The notes under the pieces are model-generated. The model made no database searches. It was not told the origin of the DNA and saw only the letters and a program-made list of their open reading frames with translations. Positions 48,786 through 59,157 of a DNA stretch of 64,000 bases are shown one piece after another. Positions within the stretch are counted from its first letter, which is position 1. Each line of letters begins with the position of its first letter. Source of the stretch: Cymbidium sinense (lineage: Eukaryota; Streptophyta; Magnoliopsida; Asparagales; Orchidaceae); NCBI GenBank assembly GCA_021442155.1, contig CM038221.1, forward strand, positions 43,223,648-43,287,647, in the 5' to 3' direction. The translations under genes and the position numbers were made by a program.

Positions 48786-49330
48786 GTTGGTGAGAAGGCC
48801 AAGGAGATTGATAGTTTAGGTTTTAAACTTTAGTATTCAGGTAAAAGTCGAACTAGAAATGGTGTAGGTGTGATTATAGATAAAAGTTTGAAGGATAATG
48901 TTATAAGTATTAATAGATGTGGAGATAGAATTATAGCTAAAGATTATTGATCTTAAGATTATCAATGTTATAAGTGTCTATGCTCCTCAAGTAGGTTTAG
49001 AGGTAAGCTCAAGAGAAAAATTTTGGAATGAATTAGATTAATACAAAAGATACCTCTTGAAGAAAAAATATTTATTGTGGGAGATTTAAATGAACATGTT
49101 GGTAGAGTGGTAGAAGATTTTAAAAGTATTCATGGTGGTTATGGTTTTGGAGTGACTAATGAAGAAGGTGGGGTATTAGATTTTGCCTTGCTTATGATTT
49201 TATAGTTGCTAATACTTTATTTAAGAAAAGAGATGAACATATTATTACTTATAAAATGGATCTAGTAAAACATAGCTTGATTATTTTGAGAAGAAAAATA
49301 GATCGTTTAGATTGTAAATAAAATTCAAGT
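48786..49330 (+). pseudogene. RTE endonuclease domain remnant
   Basis: Readable pieces are KAKEIDSLGFKL, YSGKSRTRNGVGVIIDKSLK, then KIINVISVYAPQ (about 48955-48990), EKFWNEL and the phrase IVGDLNEHVGR-like near 49075-49105, where GD-N is the conserved endonuclease motif. Frames shift several times. The N-terminal motif of the domain is missing because of 5' truncation. Confidence 0.75.
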
Positions 49331-49959
49331 AAAATTTTAAGTACCAACATCGATATTAGTTTTAGATTTTAAGATGAAAGATTGTAAGAGAAAAATAAAC
49401 TAAATTATTGTCCTAGGATTAGATGGGGACACTTAAAGGCACAAATAAAATATTTTTAAGAGCAAGCTAGAAATTAGAATTTGGGATGTTCATAAGGAAG
49501 CTAGTTATGTGGGAAAAAAAATCAAGTGAAATTAAGCCTAAAGATGTGCTTGGAGAATCAAAAGGAAAAGCTTCTTTAATAAGAATAGTTGGTAGTGGAG
49601 TCGAGGTGCAAAAAGATAAGAAATAAGAAACATTATTATAAAACTTGGTTTAAATGTAAAATTCAATTGGGAAATATATAAAGTGGCTAGAGATTCTAAG
49701 AAAGCAATATATGATGCAAAAAATTTAGCTTTTAGTGATTTATACAATAGATTAGATACAAAAGAAGGTGAAAGATGTATGTATGTTAAAAGAGATAGGA
49801 GAAGTAAAGACATAGTTCAATTGAGGGGTATTAAGGATGAAAATAATAAAGTGCTTTTCTTAGAAAAGATATTGAAAATAGGTGGATGAGGTATTTTGAT
49901 AAACTTTTCAATGAAGGATCTAAAATGCGATTGATTTTAGCAACCTTAATACCCTAAAC

Positions 49960-50800
49960 AAAATAGAGAATTTCATTTCTATCGTCATATTAGTAAATCA
50001 GTTAGTGAAGCTTTAAAGAAAATGAAATGTGGAAAAGATGGGACCGGATAATATTCCAATAGATGTGTAGAAATGTTTAGGAGATCAAGGAATTTCTTGG
50101 CTTACAAATCTTTTAATGTTATTTTAAAGGCTAAAAGATGCAGATTGGAGAAAGAGTTTGTTGGTTCCTTTATTTAAGAATAAAGGTGATGCACAGAGTG
50201 TGCAAATTATAGAGGAATTAAGTTAATGTGCCATACATTAAAATTATGGGAGAGAGTGAGCATAGGTTATGATATGATGAAGTTTCTCACAATCAGTTTG
50301 ATTTCATGTCAGGTAGATCTACTATGGATGTTATACATTTGTTAAGAGGTTTGATGGAGAAGCATAGAGAAAGTAAGAAGGATACATATGATATTTATTG
50401 ATTTAGAGAAAGCTTATGATAAAGTCTCAAGAGATGTTCTTTGGAGTTCTACAGAAAAGGAGTTACTATTGGTTATATATTCAAGTCATTAAGGATTGTA
50501 TACTGGGAGTCAATTTGTGTCCAAACACAAGGAGGATTGACAAAATATTTTCCTATTTCGCTTGGATTACACCAAGGATCAACATTAAGCCCTTATCTTT
50601 TTACTTTAGTTATGGATGTTCTTATAGGCATTTACAAGAAGATGTACCTTGTGTATGCTTTTTTGTCGATGACATTCTTCTTGATAAGACTAGAGGGGAG
50701 TCCAATAGAAACTTGAATTATGGAGGTCAACTTGTGAGTCTAAAGGTTTTCGCTTAAGTAGATCTAAAACCGAATATATGGAGTGTAATTTTAGTTGTAG
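49960..50800 (+). pseudogene. RTE reverse transcriptase domain remnant
   Basis: Pieces include a LLRGLMEKHRESKKDTYDIY block, KFYRKGVTIGYIFK-like sequence, VQTQGGLTKYFPISLGLHQG, STLSPYLFTLVMDVL (50441-50716) and, one frame over, the palm motif CFFVDDILLDKTR (about 50660-50700). The same palm region occurs as a short tandem array at 58443-59045. Frameshifts put the FVDD motif out of frame with the block before it. Confidence 0.85.
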
Positions 50801-51411
50801 AGTTTTAGTAGTGTTGTGACTTTAGGTGACCAAGTCATTAATAAGAGTGAGATTTAGATATTTAGGCTCTATTGTTCAAAATGATGGTGAAATAGATGGA
50901 GATGTTATTAGTAGAATTCAAGTTGGATGGTTGAAGTGGAGGAATGCATCCGCCTATTATGTGATAAAAAGTTCCACTTAAACTTAAGGAAAATTTTATA
51001 AGATGGTGGTAAGACCTACAATGACTTATGGTGCGTAATGGCCAAAAGAGAAGCATAAGACTAAGTTAAGTGTTACAGATGAGGATGCTCGTGGATGAGT
51101 GGCTTTTACTCTAGAGATAGAATGCAAAATGAGTATGTTCGGGAAAAAGTTGAGTAGCTCCAAAGTGGTAGATAAGATTAGGGAGAGTCGCTTTAGATGG
51201 TTTGGCCACATAAAGCGCCGTCCGATGACCATTAGAGAGAGATGCATTAGATTTGCCTTATGTTAAGAAAGGTGAGGTAGACCTAAAAGACTTGGTTAAG
51301 ATGTATAAAAAATGATCTTAGTATACTTGAATTAAATGAGAATTTGACACATAATAGGACACAATGGAGACGAAGGATTCATGTAGCCGACCCCACCTAG
51401 TGGGATTAAGG

Positions 51412-51427
51412 CTTGTTGTTGTTGTTG
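51412..51427 (+). repeat. (TTG)n 3' tail of the RTE
   Basis: Five TTG units after the conserved 3' sequence (TAGTGGGATTAAGGCTTG). Confidence 0.9.
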
Positions 51428-51496
51428 ATGAAATTTTCTAAGCTAATAATACATGCATGTGCTCGTACATAGAGATTTAAACTGTAAATTTTAATG
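51427..51496. repeat. Long direct repeat flanking the RTE, right copy
   Basis: 70 bases, two mismatches to 48715-48784. Confidence 0.9.
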
Positions 51497-53150
51497 TCTA
51501 AAAAGGATGCACAGGCTAAGTTGGGATTAAATAAAAATATAAAATTAATCTCATAATTAAAAAAATAAAATAATCTGAATTATCAGACACCCGCATAGGC
51601 CCCAACACTTATACTAAATACCTAAACATAGTGTCTGAGGATGTTGTGCCGGTTTAAAAAAATAGAAGAATGATAAAATCAATTTAATCCTTTACAACTA
51701 TATGCATGCGAGTTAATAAAGTATTCATATGCTAATTCAAGTCCATGAAAGAGATAAATGTTCAACTCCATAGAATATGATCACAGTAGGCCTAATCCTC
51801 TATGCGTGAAATAGTGTTGACATAGTCTACTAACTGACCAACTTCTAAATGAACTTAAATTACAATAGATTATGAGACATAATCCTCTATATTTGCAATA
51901 GAGTTGACAAAGTCTGCTATAATATCAATCTTCTAAGGAATTTAAATTACACATAAGTCATGGACCACCTCTTACAGAGTGGCTAAGTTGACTGAAGATA
52001 TCAACTGGAGGGGTAACTATTTTCAAAATATTTAAGATATTATATTCAATATTCTCAAATTTAAAATACTCGAAATATAAATCTAGATCTAGTCCTCAAT
52101 TATTAAATTAATAGAGTTGACAATATATGAAATAATAAATTAAATGATTAAGCAAACTTATATACCCCGATGATGACCGCGTTGATTGAAAAATCTCAAC
52201 CGGAGGGGATATTATCATCAAAAGATGTTTGAGTTCTAAACTAATTCATCTTAAAACTAAATTTTAACTAAGTAATTATCTAAGCTAAATGAAATATATT
52301 ATTTAAATACTTAAAGCAAATAATTCATCCACCTATTCGCCATCATTTTTCGGGGATGACAGATTAAAAAACTCTAGCTGACAAAGGAGTTAATGTCAAG
52401 TCAAATAAATTACTATATTCAAACTCAAATACTCTCACGATAGCAAGGACATGGCCTTTGTCCTCTGTCTACATGGTTTGGCCAGTAAGCTCCTCATATT
52501 ATGCGGTTACGACTAGAGTCCTCTGATCGGGTGATTACTGCCAAATGACACCATTATATTATAATCACGACTGTAGCCCGTATGTTCCCAAATGGCTTAA
52601 TCCTTTGAGTTATGAATCATGGGGTATATTTGATAGGCAAGGTAGACTTAAGATTATCTCCTTGTACAAACACCACCCCAGGTCTACAAGGATTACTTGG
52701 ATGATATAATCCATGATTGCTGGCAGGGATCCTTCTGTTAGGTTGGGTTGACTATCTCCTCTGACTAAGTAGACTAAGGACCACGACAGCCCGGGATGAC
52801 AGAATCATGAGATCTTGATTGAGCATGCAATCAGTCCAGCAGCCATATACTTTAAGTTAAATAATGATGAATTTCATAGATTCTAAACCCCAAATTTTAA
52901 ACTCCACATGCTGCTACTATACGCTATGCATTTAACGATCTAACGACTAGCCTTAATCAAAAGTTCTCTCTCAATATTGGGAGAGGTAATTAACTATACG
53001 TGCTTGCGTTATAGGAAACCTGGAACCAGATCTAAAGTCCTCACAAAATGAGGGCGAAATCTCTGGGTAGTATCTTATATACTATTTCATCTGCCTTCTG
53101 AAAATTTGATCGATTCTTCATCGAGAGGTCAGTGACGAATTTTTGCAGCC

Positions 53151-53290
53151 CTCACATAGCACCTAAAACACTTAGAATTATTTATTCAGCACTCAAAACA
53201 CATTATTTAATATTATATCACCTTAAATTGCTACAATTACACAAATGCATCACTCCGTTTATAAAAAATACCAGTCGTGCCATTCATCAT
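53151..53290 (+). promoter_or_regulatory. Candidate promoter with TATA box ahead of MULE2
   Basis: Unique-looking DNA with TTTATAAAAAATA at 53258-53270, about 30 bases before the MULE2 insertion point. Joined across MULE2 it would lead to CTTCTCGGTAAGAGCC and a 5'-UTR-like AACCCTAGC. Confidence 0.3.
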
Positions 53291-53299
53291 TTTCTCTTC
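53291..53299. repeat. Target-site duplication of MULE2, left copy
   Basis: TTTCTCTTC, repeated exactly at 57110-57118. Confidence 0.95.
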
Positions 53300-53378
53300 G
53301 GCAATTTTTTTAAATTGAGTACTGTTAAAATGGGAATTAGCTAATTGAGTATCAATAAAAAAAATTTAAGAATAGGTA
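53300..53378 (+). repeat. MULE2 left terminal inverted repeat
   Basis: Starts GGCAATTTTTTTAAATTGAG and pairs with 57031-57109 with a handful of mismatches. Confidence 0.95.
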
Positions 53379-54949
53379 TAATTAGGTGGCTACACGCCGT
53401 TCACGCGCTGCCACACGCGAAGAGACCGCCGCCTACCACGACGGCCAGATATCGAAGCCGCCGCCCAATTAATCGGATTATGAGCCGGGCCGCCCACTAG
53501 TCAGACCGCCCTATATATCTTAGGCCGACGGCCCCGATCTCCCTTCTGTTAGCTCGATTCCTTCCCCAAACTCCGCTCCGCCAGAACGCCGCCGAAGTCC
53601 ACACCACCGAAAGCACCGCCCTCCGCCCGAGAACTTCGCACGGCCTCGCCTCAGATTGCTTTTTTTATCCGTGCGACTTCTTCTAGGTATTTTTTATGGC
53701 TATATGGTTGAACTGGAAACCGTAAGTACTATATGATTGGAAAACTATAGCTTGGCTTGAAAACTTCATTCTCCGAATAAACGGTCGTTTTCTTTTTCCG
53801 GTTATTTTCTTATAGTTTTAAAAGTTGGTTGGAATTAATGTAACAATTTTAGTAGTAATAAATATAAATTCTTGTAAAATCTACATATAACTTCCATATG
53901 TTTCTTGTGTTGGTTGAACATAATACATCATATTTTAGGTGCTCAATCCTTCGCTCATTAGAATGAAGTTTGCTATGCTATGTTTGGTTAACAAGGAAAA
54001 ATAGGTGTTGGTTAGTTGCGGAATTATTGTTTTGTAAGGAATGTACATTGTGTTGTAGAAATTGAAGCTCAAGAGGAACTTGCAATCACCCTATAATTAA
54101 ATGAGGAATGTTAAGAAATAATTTAACAAATATGCTCTATGTAAAAGGATTTAACATAACGAGAGCTTGTAGAAAGTTCTATGTTCTTTTTTTTTTATTA
54201 TTGAAATATAGATTTATTAGTTAAAAATATTTCTTATATGCTCATAAAGATTTGTGTGGATGGCCCTACATTAGTTGGTCATATAGTAATTGACATGGGT
54301 TGAAAATAAGAATGATGGCTTCATTACTGCAATTTTGGAAGGCCTCTTTTTGCTTGTGTGAGGGCATGAAAATTATCCCGTTGCACTTATTTTAGATTGG
54401 CATTTTGGAGAGCCTTTCATCTTCGATTTAACTAAACTTCTATGTATGCATCGGTTGTCCGGAGAGTTGTTTTCTTTCTCTGAATTCAAGCAATTCATCA
54501 TGAATGACAATTTTGTTGTGAATCTTGATATTTGAGTGAATTTAGAAAATAATTATTGTAGGATAAAATTGTAAATATAGCCAAGCTTAGCTTGATTAGT
54601 TTTAGTAGTTTGGATTTGAACTTCACTCAAGATTATACATTGAGTTGGGAGCTTAAATTTATTTTTATTCTGACATGCCTTTAATATATAAATCATAAAG
54701 AAGTTTTTTATTTCAAAATAAATATGTAGTAATCCATTTTTTAACTAAGTAGTAAATTTTTATTTATAATTTATTTGTAATTTATAAGATTGTTTAGGCT
54801 TCTCATGTAGCCAAGTTATTCTTCTAAAAGCATTTGTCTATGTGGATTTCCCACTCATTATATGTGATAAGAATGTAAGGTTTGTCTTAAGATTTATTTC
54901 CCACTTTTAGTTTTAGGGGCTGATCCGTTATTTCTCATAATTTGCAGTA
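53379..54949. other. MULE2 non-coding part
   Basis: A GC-rich subterminal block (53390-53660) with several GCCGCC and TCGGATT words, then AT-rich DNA without an ORF. It matches MULE1 14790-16170 in reverse, for instance GTGGATTTCCCACTCATTAT near 54842. Confidence 0.7.
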
Positions 54950-56578
54950 TGTAGCGTTGACTTTTTTAAAATTCTCACGCAAATGGCGCAAATAATGCCT
55001 ATGCGCTGCCCAAGGAAAAATCTCTTTGCATCCATGCAAGACCAAAGATGTTTATCATATATTATGTAAATCACGCCTACTGACACTACGGTAATATATC
55101 ATGCAAGCACAAAAAACCACAACCACGAATCAACATTTTCTCGATTCCACAACAAAGAAAAGTAAAGAAACAACCCATTATGTGCCGATTCCTACGACAA
55201 GCATTAATGTGCCACGATACTTGCCCAACAAATGTACCGTAAGCTTAAAAGCAGTCTGCAAAGAACTCCATCCCAAGACAAGGTCCAAAGCCCAAAAAAG
55301 TCTCTCGAAAATGTTGCGTCGGTAGATTGAATTCGTATTTATAAAGTAAGTAGAAACTGACAGATATAAAGACGAGAGTCCTGCAGACTCTTCCTACCAA
55401 TATTGCTTTTATTGCCTTACGCATCTCATGCTTTCATATATGAAACCTTAACATTAAATTTTGACTCCATCCTACCTATAATCTCCTAGGTTTCAAATCA
55501 ATGCGCCCGATGTTTGATGTAGTACGCTATGAAATCGTAACTATCGATGACGATGAACTCGTGACATCATCTATGATTTTCACCAACTTTTGATATTCTC
55601 CAAGCACCCTAATGCCGATGCTACAATGTAAACGCACCATGGCCTTGTAGGACTATCGTCGCAACATACAACCGTGTAGTTCTTACGGTTAGAGGTAACT
55701 CGAATTGTAAATTATTTACTATGGACCACCCGACAATACAAGAAATTGCAAACTCGTTTACTCAAAACACATACCTTACAATGTCATTTGGAATTTCAAT
55801 TTCATCATTTAGGGCAGTTTCGTTAGATGGACCGTCAAAGTAAACATCGTTGTCCCACTGCCTCGTAGTTTTACATATCACATACTGCTTTGTGGACAAC
55901 ATTTGACTCTCACTATCAACATCAAAATGAGTGATGCCAGGTATGATGCTCTATATTCTCAAGTCCAAGGCTTAACCCAACCGAATAGTCATCATCACTA
56001 ATACCCCGCCACTCACTACTTGAGCTACTATATACCGATACTCATCTCCAACTGCAAAGACTCTCGTGCACATATGGTTCATCCAAAGCGGTAGACAAGA
56101 TCATCATCGCCACATAACTTATAAGTTCAAAGATCTAATTATCATATTAATTGTTACAAGTATAATCGATAAATTATGACGATAAACTACCGGGAATAAA
56201 CTCATCGAGCGCGTTGTATCCCGGATGTTCTTGCGCGATGAAATCATGTGTATGTGTTAGCGGTATATCTATTGACCTACCACGTGATGCAATATTAACA
56301 TCTTCCACTTCGACATACAACACCAACATCTCGGAAGCTTGCCAAGTGTAACTCAAACGCCATCGCCGAATGATGACGCTATAAATCCGCTACCCACGGA
56401 TAACGACGTTAGAGACGGTGGCGCTGGATCGATGTGCAAGCTTCTCATAATTCGTGCTTCAATGCCAGTGTGCCGTGACGAACCTTAACGGACGATTTCG
56501 ACCTCCCACATAACTAATTGTTTCATTGATACTCGCCGCCTCCATAGAAAAGTATCACAAAACAAATTCTCTATTCAT
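54950..56578 (-). pseudogene. MULE2 transposase (MURA) N-terminal remnant
   Basis: On the minus strand from ATGAATAGAGAATTTG. The best frame (56174-56356) reads SYTWQASEMLVLYVEVEDVN, then GRSIDIPLTHTHDFIAQ and NALDEFIPG, shared with MULE1 and, more diverged, with MULE3. Further down come the block before the core and a GTF motif (near 55230) where the LDGT catalytic Asp codon has lost bases. An IIYDKH-like block near 55040-55070 ends it. No SWIM or zinc knuckle C-terminus is present. Confidence 0.8.
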
Positions 56579-57030
56579 CTTGCACTAAAAAATATAGATC
56601 CAAAGGGAATTTTCCTCAAATGGAGCCGCAAGAATCGCCGCCAAAGCTAAAGTTGACTTCCAACGGCTGGTAAATGAGAGACGGAAGTAGTTAAACGTCG
56701 TCAAAGCGAATGTCGGGAAAAACTACAAGTTTCTATCGAATACCTGGACAAGACGCGCAATGCAGGCGGTCAGATCTACGCCGGCGGCGGCCGAGAAGTT
56801 CCAAGAGGAGGGGAGGACCGTGGTCGGAGTTCTCGGCTGCTCACGGCGAGAGGGGGGAGGAATCGAGCAAAACCGAACAGATAGGGCCGATCGGGACCGA
56901 TCGGCCCTAAAGATATAGCCGTCGGCATAAGATCGCCTCCAGCCGTCCTACTAATTGGGCGACCGAGACCGCCAATTAGGCGACCACTTTTCACGCGACG
57001 CCACGTCGAAACCCCGCTTAATCTTAATTA

Positions 57031-57109
57031 TACTATTCTTAAATTTTTTTTTATTGATACTCAATTAGCTAATTCACATTTTAACCGTACTCAATTTTAA
57101 AAAATTGCC
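57031..57109 (-). repeat. MULE2 right terminal inverted repeat
   Basis: Reverse complement of the left terminus, ending AAAAATTGCC. Confidence 0.95.
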
Positions 57110-57118
57110 TTTCTCTTC
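57110..57118. repeat. Target-site duplication of MULE2, right copy
   Basis: TTTCTCTTC, identical to 53291-53299. Confidence 0.95.
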
Positions 57119-57293
57119 TCGGTAAGAGCCGTGCGGGAACCCTAGCTTGAAGTCCTCGATATCGCTGACCTTCCTTCCTCCTTCGTCACGCCGCTTAGGG
57201 TGGCCTCGCCATTTTGTGTGTTCATCGAACCAGATTTGAGATTTCTCTGTTCGCCTACCTTTTTTATGTTGATTTCAATTTCCTAACTTCGAC

Positions 57294-57355
57294 ATGCAAC
57301 AATCTAAGAATCCAACAGGAGACGACCACACTGCCTCACATGGTCGTTGTCCTGG
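57294..57355 (+). CDS. Candidate first exon of an unidentified gene
   Basis: After a GC-richer, 5'-UTR-like stretch (57119-57293, with AACCCTAGC and CTTCCTTCCTCCTTCG), an ATG opens 20 codons (MQQSKNPTGDDHTASH...) that run into GG|GTAAGA, a good plant splice donor. The stretch is free of recognised repeats. I find no matching downstream exon: an acceptor-like TTTTTTTCAG at 57388-57397 would leave an intron of only about 42 bases. It could be a cut-off gene or chance. No family recognised. Confidence 0.2.
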
Positions 57356-57792
57356 GTAAGAACTCTCTCCCTTAGTGTGCTTTAGTTTTTTTTTTCAGTT
57401 ATATCGACAAGAATGTGTTTACGATTTCATCTGCCTTTCAGCTCAAAGTTGGGAGAATTTTTAGCTTCCTTATGACTTTTAGCAATCATATAGTATATTT
57501 ATCTGTAGCCTTCCAACAATACGTTTTACAAACTTCAAACACTCAAGCATAAGCTCCTTTTCCAATAGGAGTTAGATATTTAATATTTTGCATTATTAGT
57601 TAGCTGCACAAATCATTTAGTTTGAACATTTTGATATTGGTTCATTCATTATTTTTCAAAAGCATTTCATATCCAAAAGTAGTAGGGCATTTTTATCGTT
57701 ATGTTAAGAGAGCTCATTTCAGCTCTTCAACCTCTGACTCATAAAGATGAAAGCATTACCTGATTCAACCTTCGTCTCCTTCAATAGTTGAG

Positions 57793-58206
57793 ATGGAGCT
57801 CGGGAATGATGTCCAGTCAAGAATGCTGCAACCAGTGCAGTGCAGAGGTGGCTCGTTCCGGTCTCTTACAGCTGTGCAGGGATCACTTGTTCCCGTCTCC
57901 TACAGCCAACCTGATTCAACCTTTGTCTCCTATAGCCACATAAAGGCCTCTTGTTCCTGCGAAGGAATGGAGGTATGGTCGTTCGTTCCCGTGCAGCAAT
58001 GTAGCAGTGAGGTCGCTGGTTCCTACGAGAAGAGGCGGAATGGTGAAATTAGGTCCACATCATATACTTTTTTTAACGGAGTGCTATATTTGTTTAACAA
58101 TAGAAGAAATTTAGGGTGCTATAATGGTAAATATTATGTTTTGTGTGCGAAATATGTAATTCTTAGTATTATGTGTGATATGTATCTAAAAAGGGTTAAT
58201 TTTTAG
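57793..58206 (+). CDS. Unidentified ORF, 137 codons
   Basis: An open frame from ATG with internal near-repeats: CCTGATTCAACCTT-GTCTCCT occurs at about 57760 and 57909, and GTTCC-GTCTC phrases recur at 57855-57900. The product is Ser/Val/Gln-rich with six or more cysteines and no motif I know. The last codons run into the inverted repeat of MULE3, so at least the 3' end is not an original gene end. More likely repeat-derived or a fragment than a functional gene. Confidence 0.15.
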   Translation: MELGNDVQSRMLQPVQCRGGSFRSLTAVQGSLVPVSYSQPDSTFVSYSHIKASCSCEGMEVWSFVPVQQCSSEVAGSYEKRRNGEIRSTSYTFFNGVLYLFNNRRNLGCYNGKYYVLCAKYVILSIMCDMYLKRVNF

Positions 58207-58273
58207 ATTAAGTATAGTTTAAAATATAATTAACAAATTAAGTAAGATAAAAAAAAATTTAATATAAGTATAG
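58193..58273 (+). repeat. MULE3 left terminal inverted repeat, diverged
   Basis: GGGTTAATTTTTAGATTAAG, then AAATTAAGTAAGAT and AAAAAAAAATTTAATATAAG line up in order with the MULE2 terminus. The exact first base and any target duplication cannot be fixed without the other end. Confidence 0.7.
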
Positions 58274-58442
58274 TCGTCCGTTAATCGGGCGACTAGGTAT
58301 CCACCTTGGATCCGATGTTGTGGAGCACTTATCTCGTATTTGGGACAGGAGCTAGTCGCTCGTTTAACGGGTGATTAACTCTATAAGTCCTAGAGCTGGT
58401 AGCACGTTAAACGGGCGATTAGCTTGCATGTTTTTTTTTTAG

Positions 58443-59045
58443 CTGATTGTTAAGAGATTTAGGGAGAAGTATAGAATAACTAAGGGGGATCTACATATGA
58501 TATTTGTTGATTTAGAGAAAGCATCTGATAAAGTTTCAAGAGAAGTATTTTGGAGAGTTGTAGAAAAGAGATGAGTTAATATTGGGCATATTCAAGTCAT
58601 TAATGATATGTATACTAAAGCTGTTACTTATGTCCAAACACATGGAAGATTAATAAAATATTTTCCTATTTCAATTGGATTACATTAAGGATTGGTTTTA
58701 AGCTTTTATTTTTTTGCTTTATGTTATGGATATTCTTACTATGTATGCAATACATTTGTTAAGAGGTTTGATGGAATAGTATAGAGGAAGTAAGGAGGAT
58801 CTACATATGATATTTGTTGATTTAGAGAAAGCATGTGATAAAGTTCCAAGAGAAGTATTTTGGAGAGTTGTAGAAAAGAGAAGAGTTAATATTGGGCATA
58901 TTAAAGTCATTAAGGATATGTATACTAGAGCTGTTACTTGTGTCCAAACACATGGAGCATATTCAAGTCATTAAGGATATGAATACTAACCTTTATCTTT
59001 TTGCTACTTGTAGATTTAGATAAAGCTTACAATAAAGTTCCAAGA
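58443..59045 (+). repeat. Tandem array of RTE reverse-transcriptase fragments
   Basis: The palm-region phrase GATCTACATATGATATTTGT, encoding HMIFVDLEKA, occurs at 58487 and again at 58797, a 310-base shift, both followed by SREVFW/PREVFW-type sequence. A third, shorter piece starts near 58950 (CATATTCAAGTCATTAAGGA) and a fourth, with VDLDKAYNKVPR, near 59009. All come from the same part of an RTE element like that at 48785 but closer in its motifs to an intact form. Stops are present. Confidence 0.8.
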
Positions 59046-59157
59046 TATGTAAGATAACAATACAAAAAATGAAACATCTACTATAGTACAATACAAAAAA
59101 ATAAAACATAAGTGACAGATAACAAATAAATGAATACATGTACTACAAACACATATG

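Larger units (their letters stand above)
48785..51426 (+). mobile_element. RTE-type LINE, decayed
   Basis: A 2.6-kb non-LTR element. The 5' part gives endonuclease-like sequence (KAKEIDSLGFK, GVGVIIDKSL, INVISVYAPQ), the middle gives reverse transcriptase (LGLHQGSTLSPYLF, FVDD), and the 3' end gives RFRWFGHIKRRP and RIHVADPT followed by (TTG)n. The short 3' end with a (TTG)n tail and no poly(A) is the mark of plant RTE elements. It starts inside the endonuclease domain, so it is 5'-truncated. Many stops and frameshifts. Confidence 0.9.
48313..53150 (+). repeat. Third LTR copy, 5'-truncated and split by an RTE element
   Basis: Starts at AGATCGAATGATTGCTAATA, matching the LTR interior at 19656, and runs collinear with the right LTR to GAATTTTTGCAGC (53136-53148), apart from the RTE insert at 48785-51426. 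It lacks the first 2.6 kb including the DEG1 fragment. No internal element region is attached, so it is a solo or truncated LTR. Confidence 0.8.
53300..57109 (-). mobile_element. MULE2: Mutator-like element, same family as MULE1
   Basis: A complete 3810-bp element with 79-bp terminal inverted repeats and a perfect 9-bp target duplication (TTTCTCTTC). Its termini and subterminal parts match MULE1 in the opposite orientation. It holds a transposase N-terminal remnant on the minus strand (54950-56578) but no PMD gene: where MULE1 has its PMD gene, MULE2 runs from the transposase remnant straight into the shared non-coding part. Non-autonomous. Confidence 0.95.

Noticed and set aside
57387..57400. 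Splice acceptor for the candidate exon at 57294
   Set aside because: It would make an intron of about 42 bases, below the usual plant minimum.
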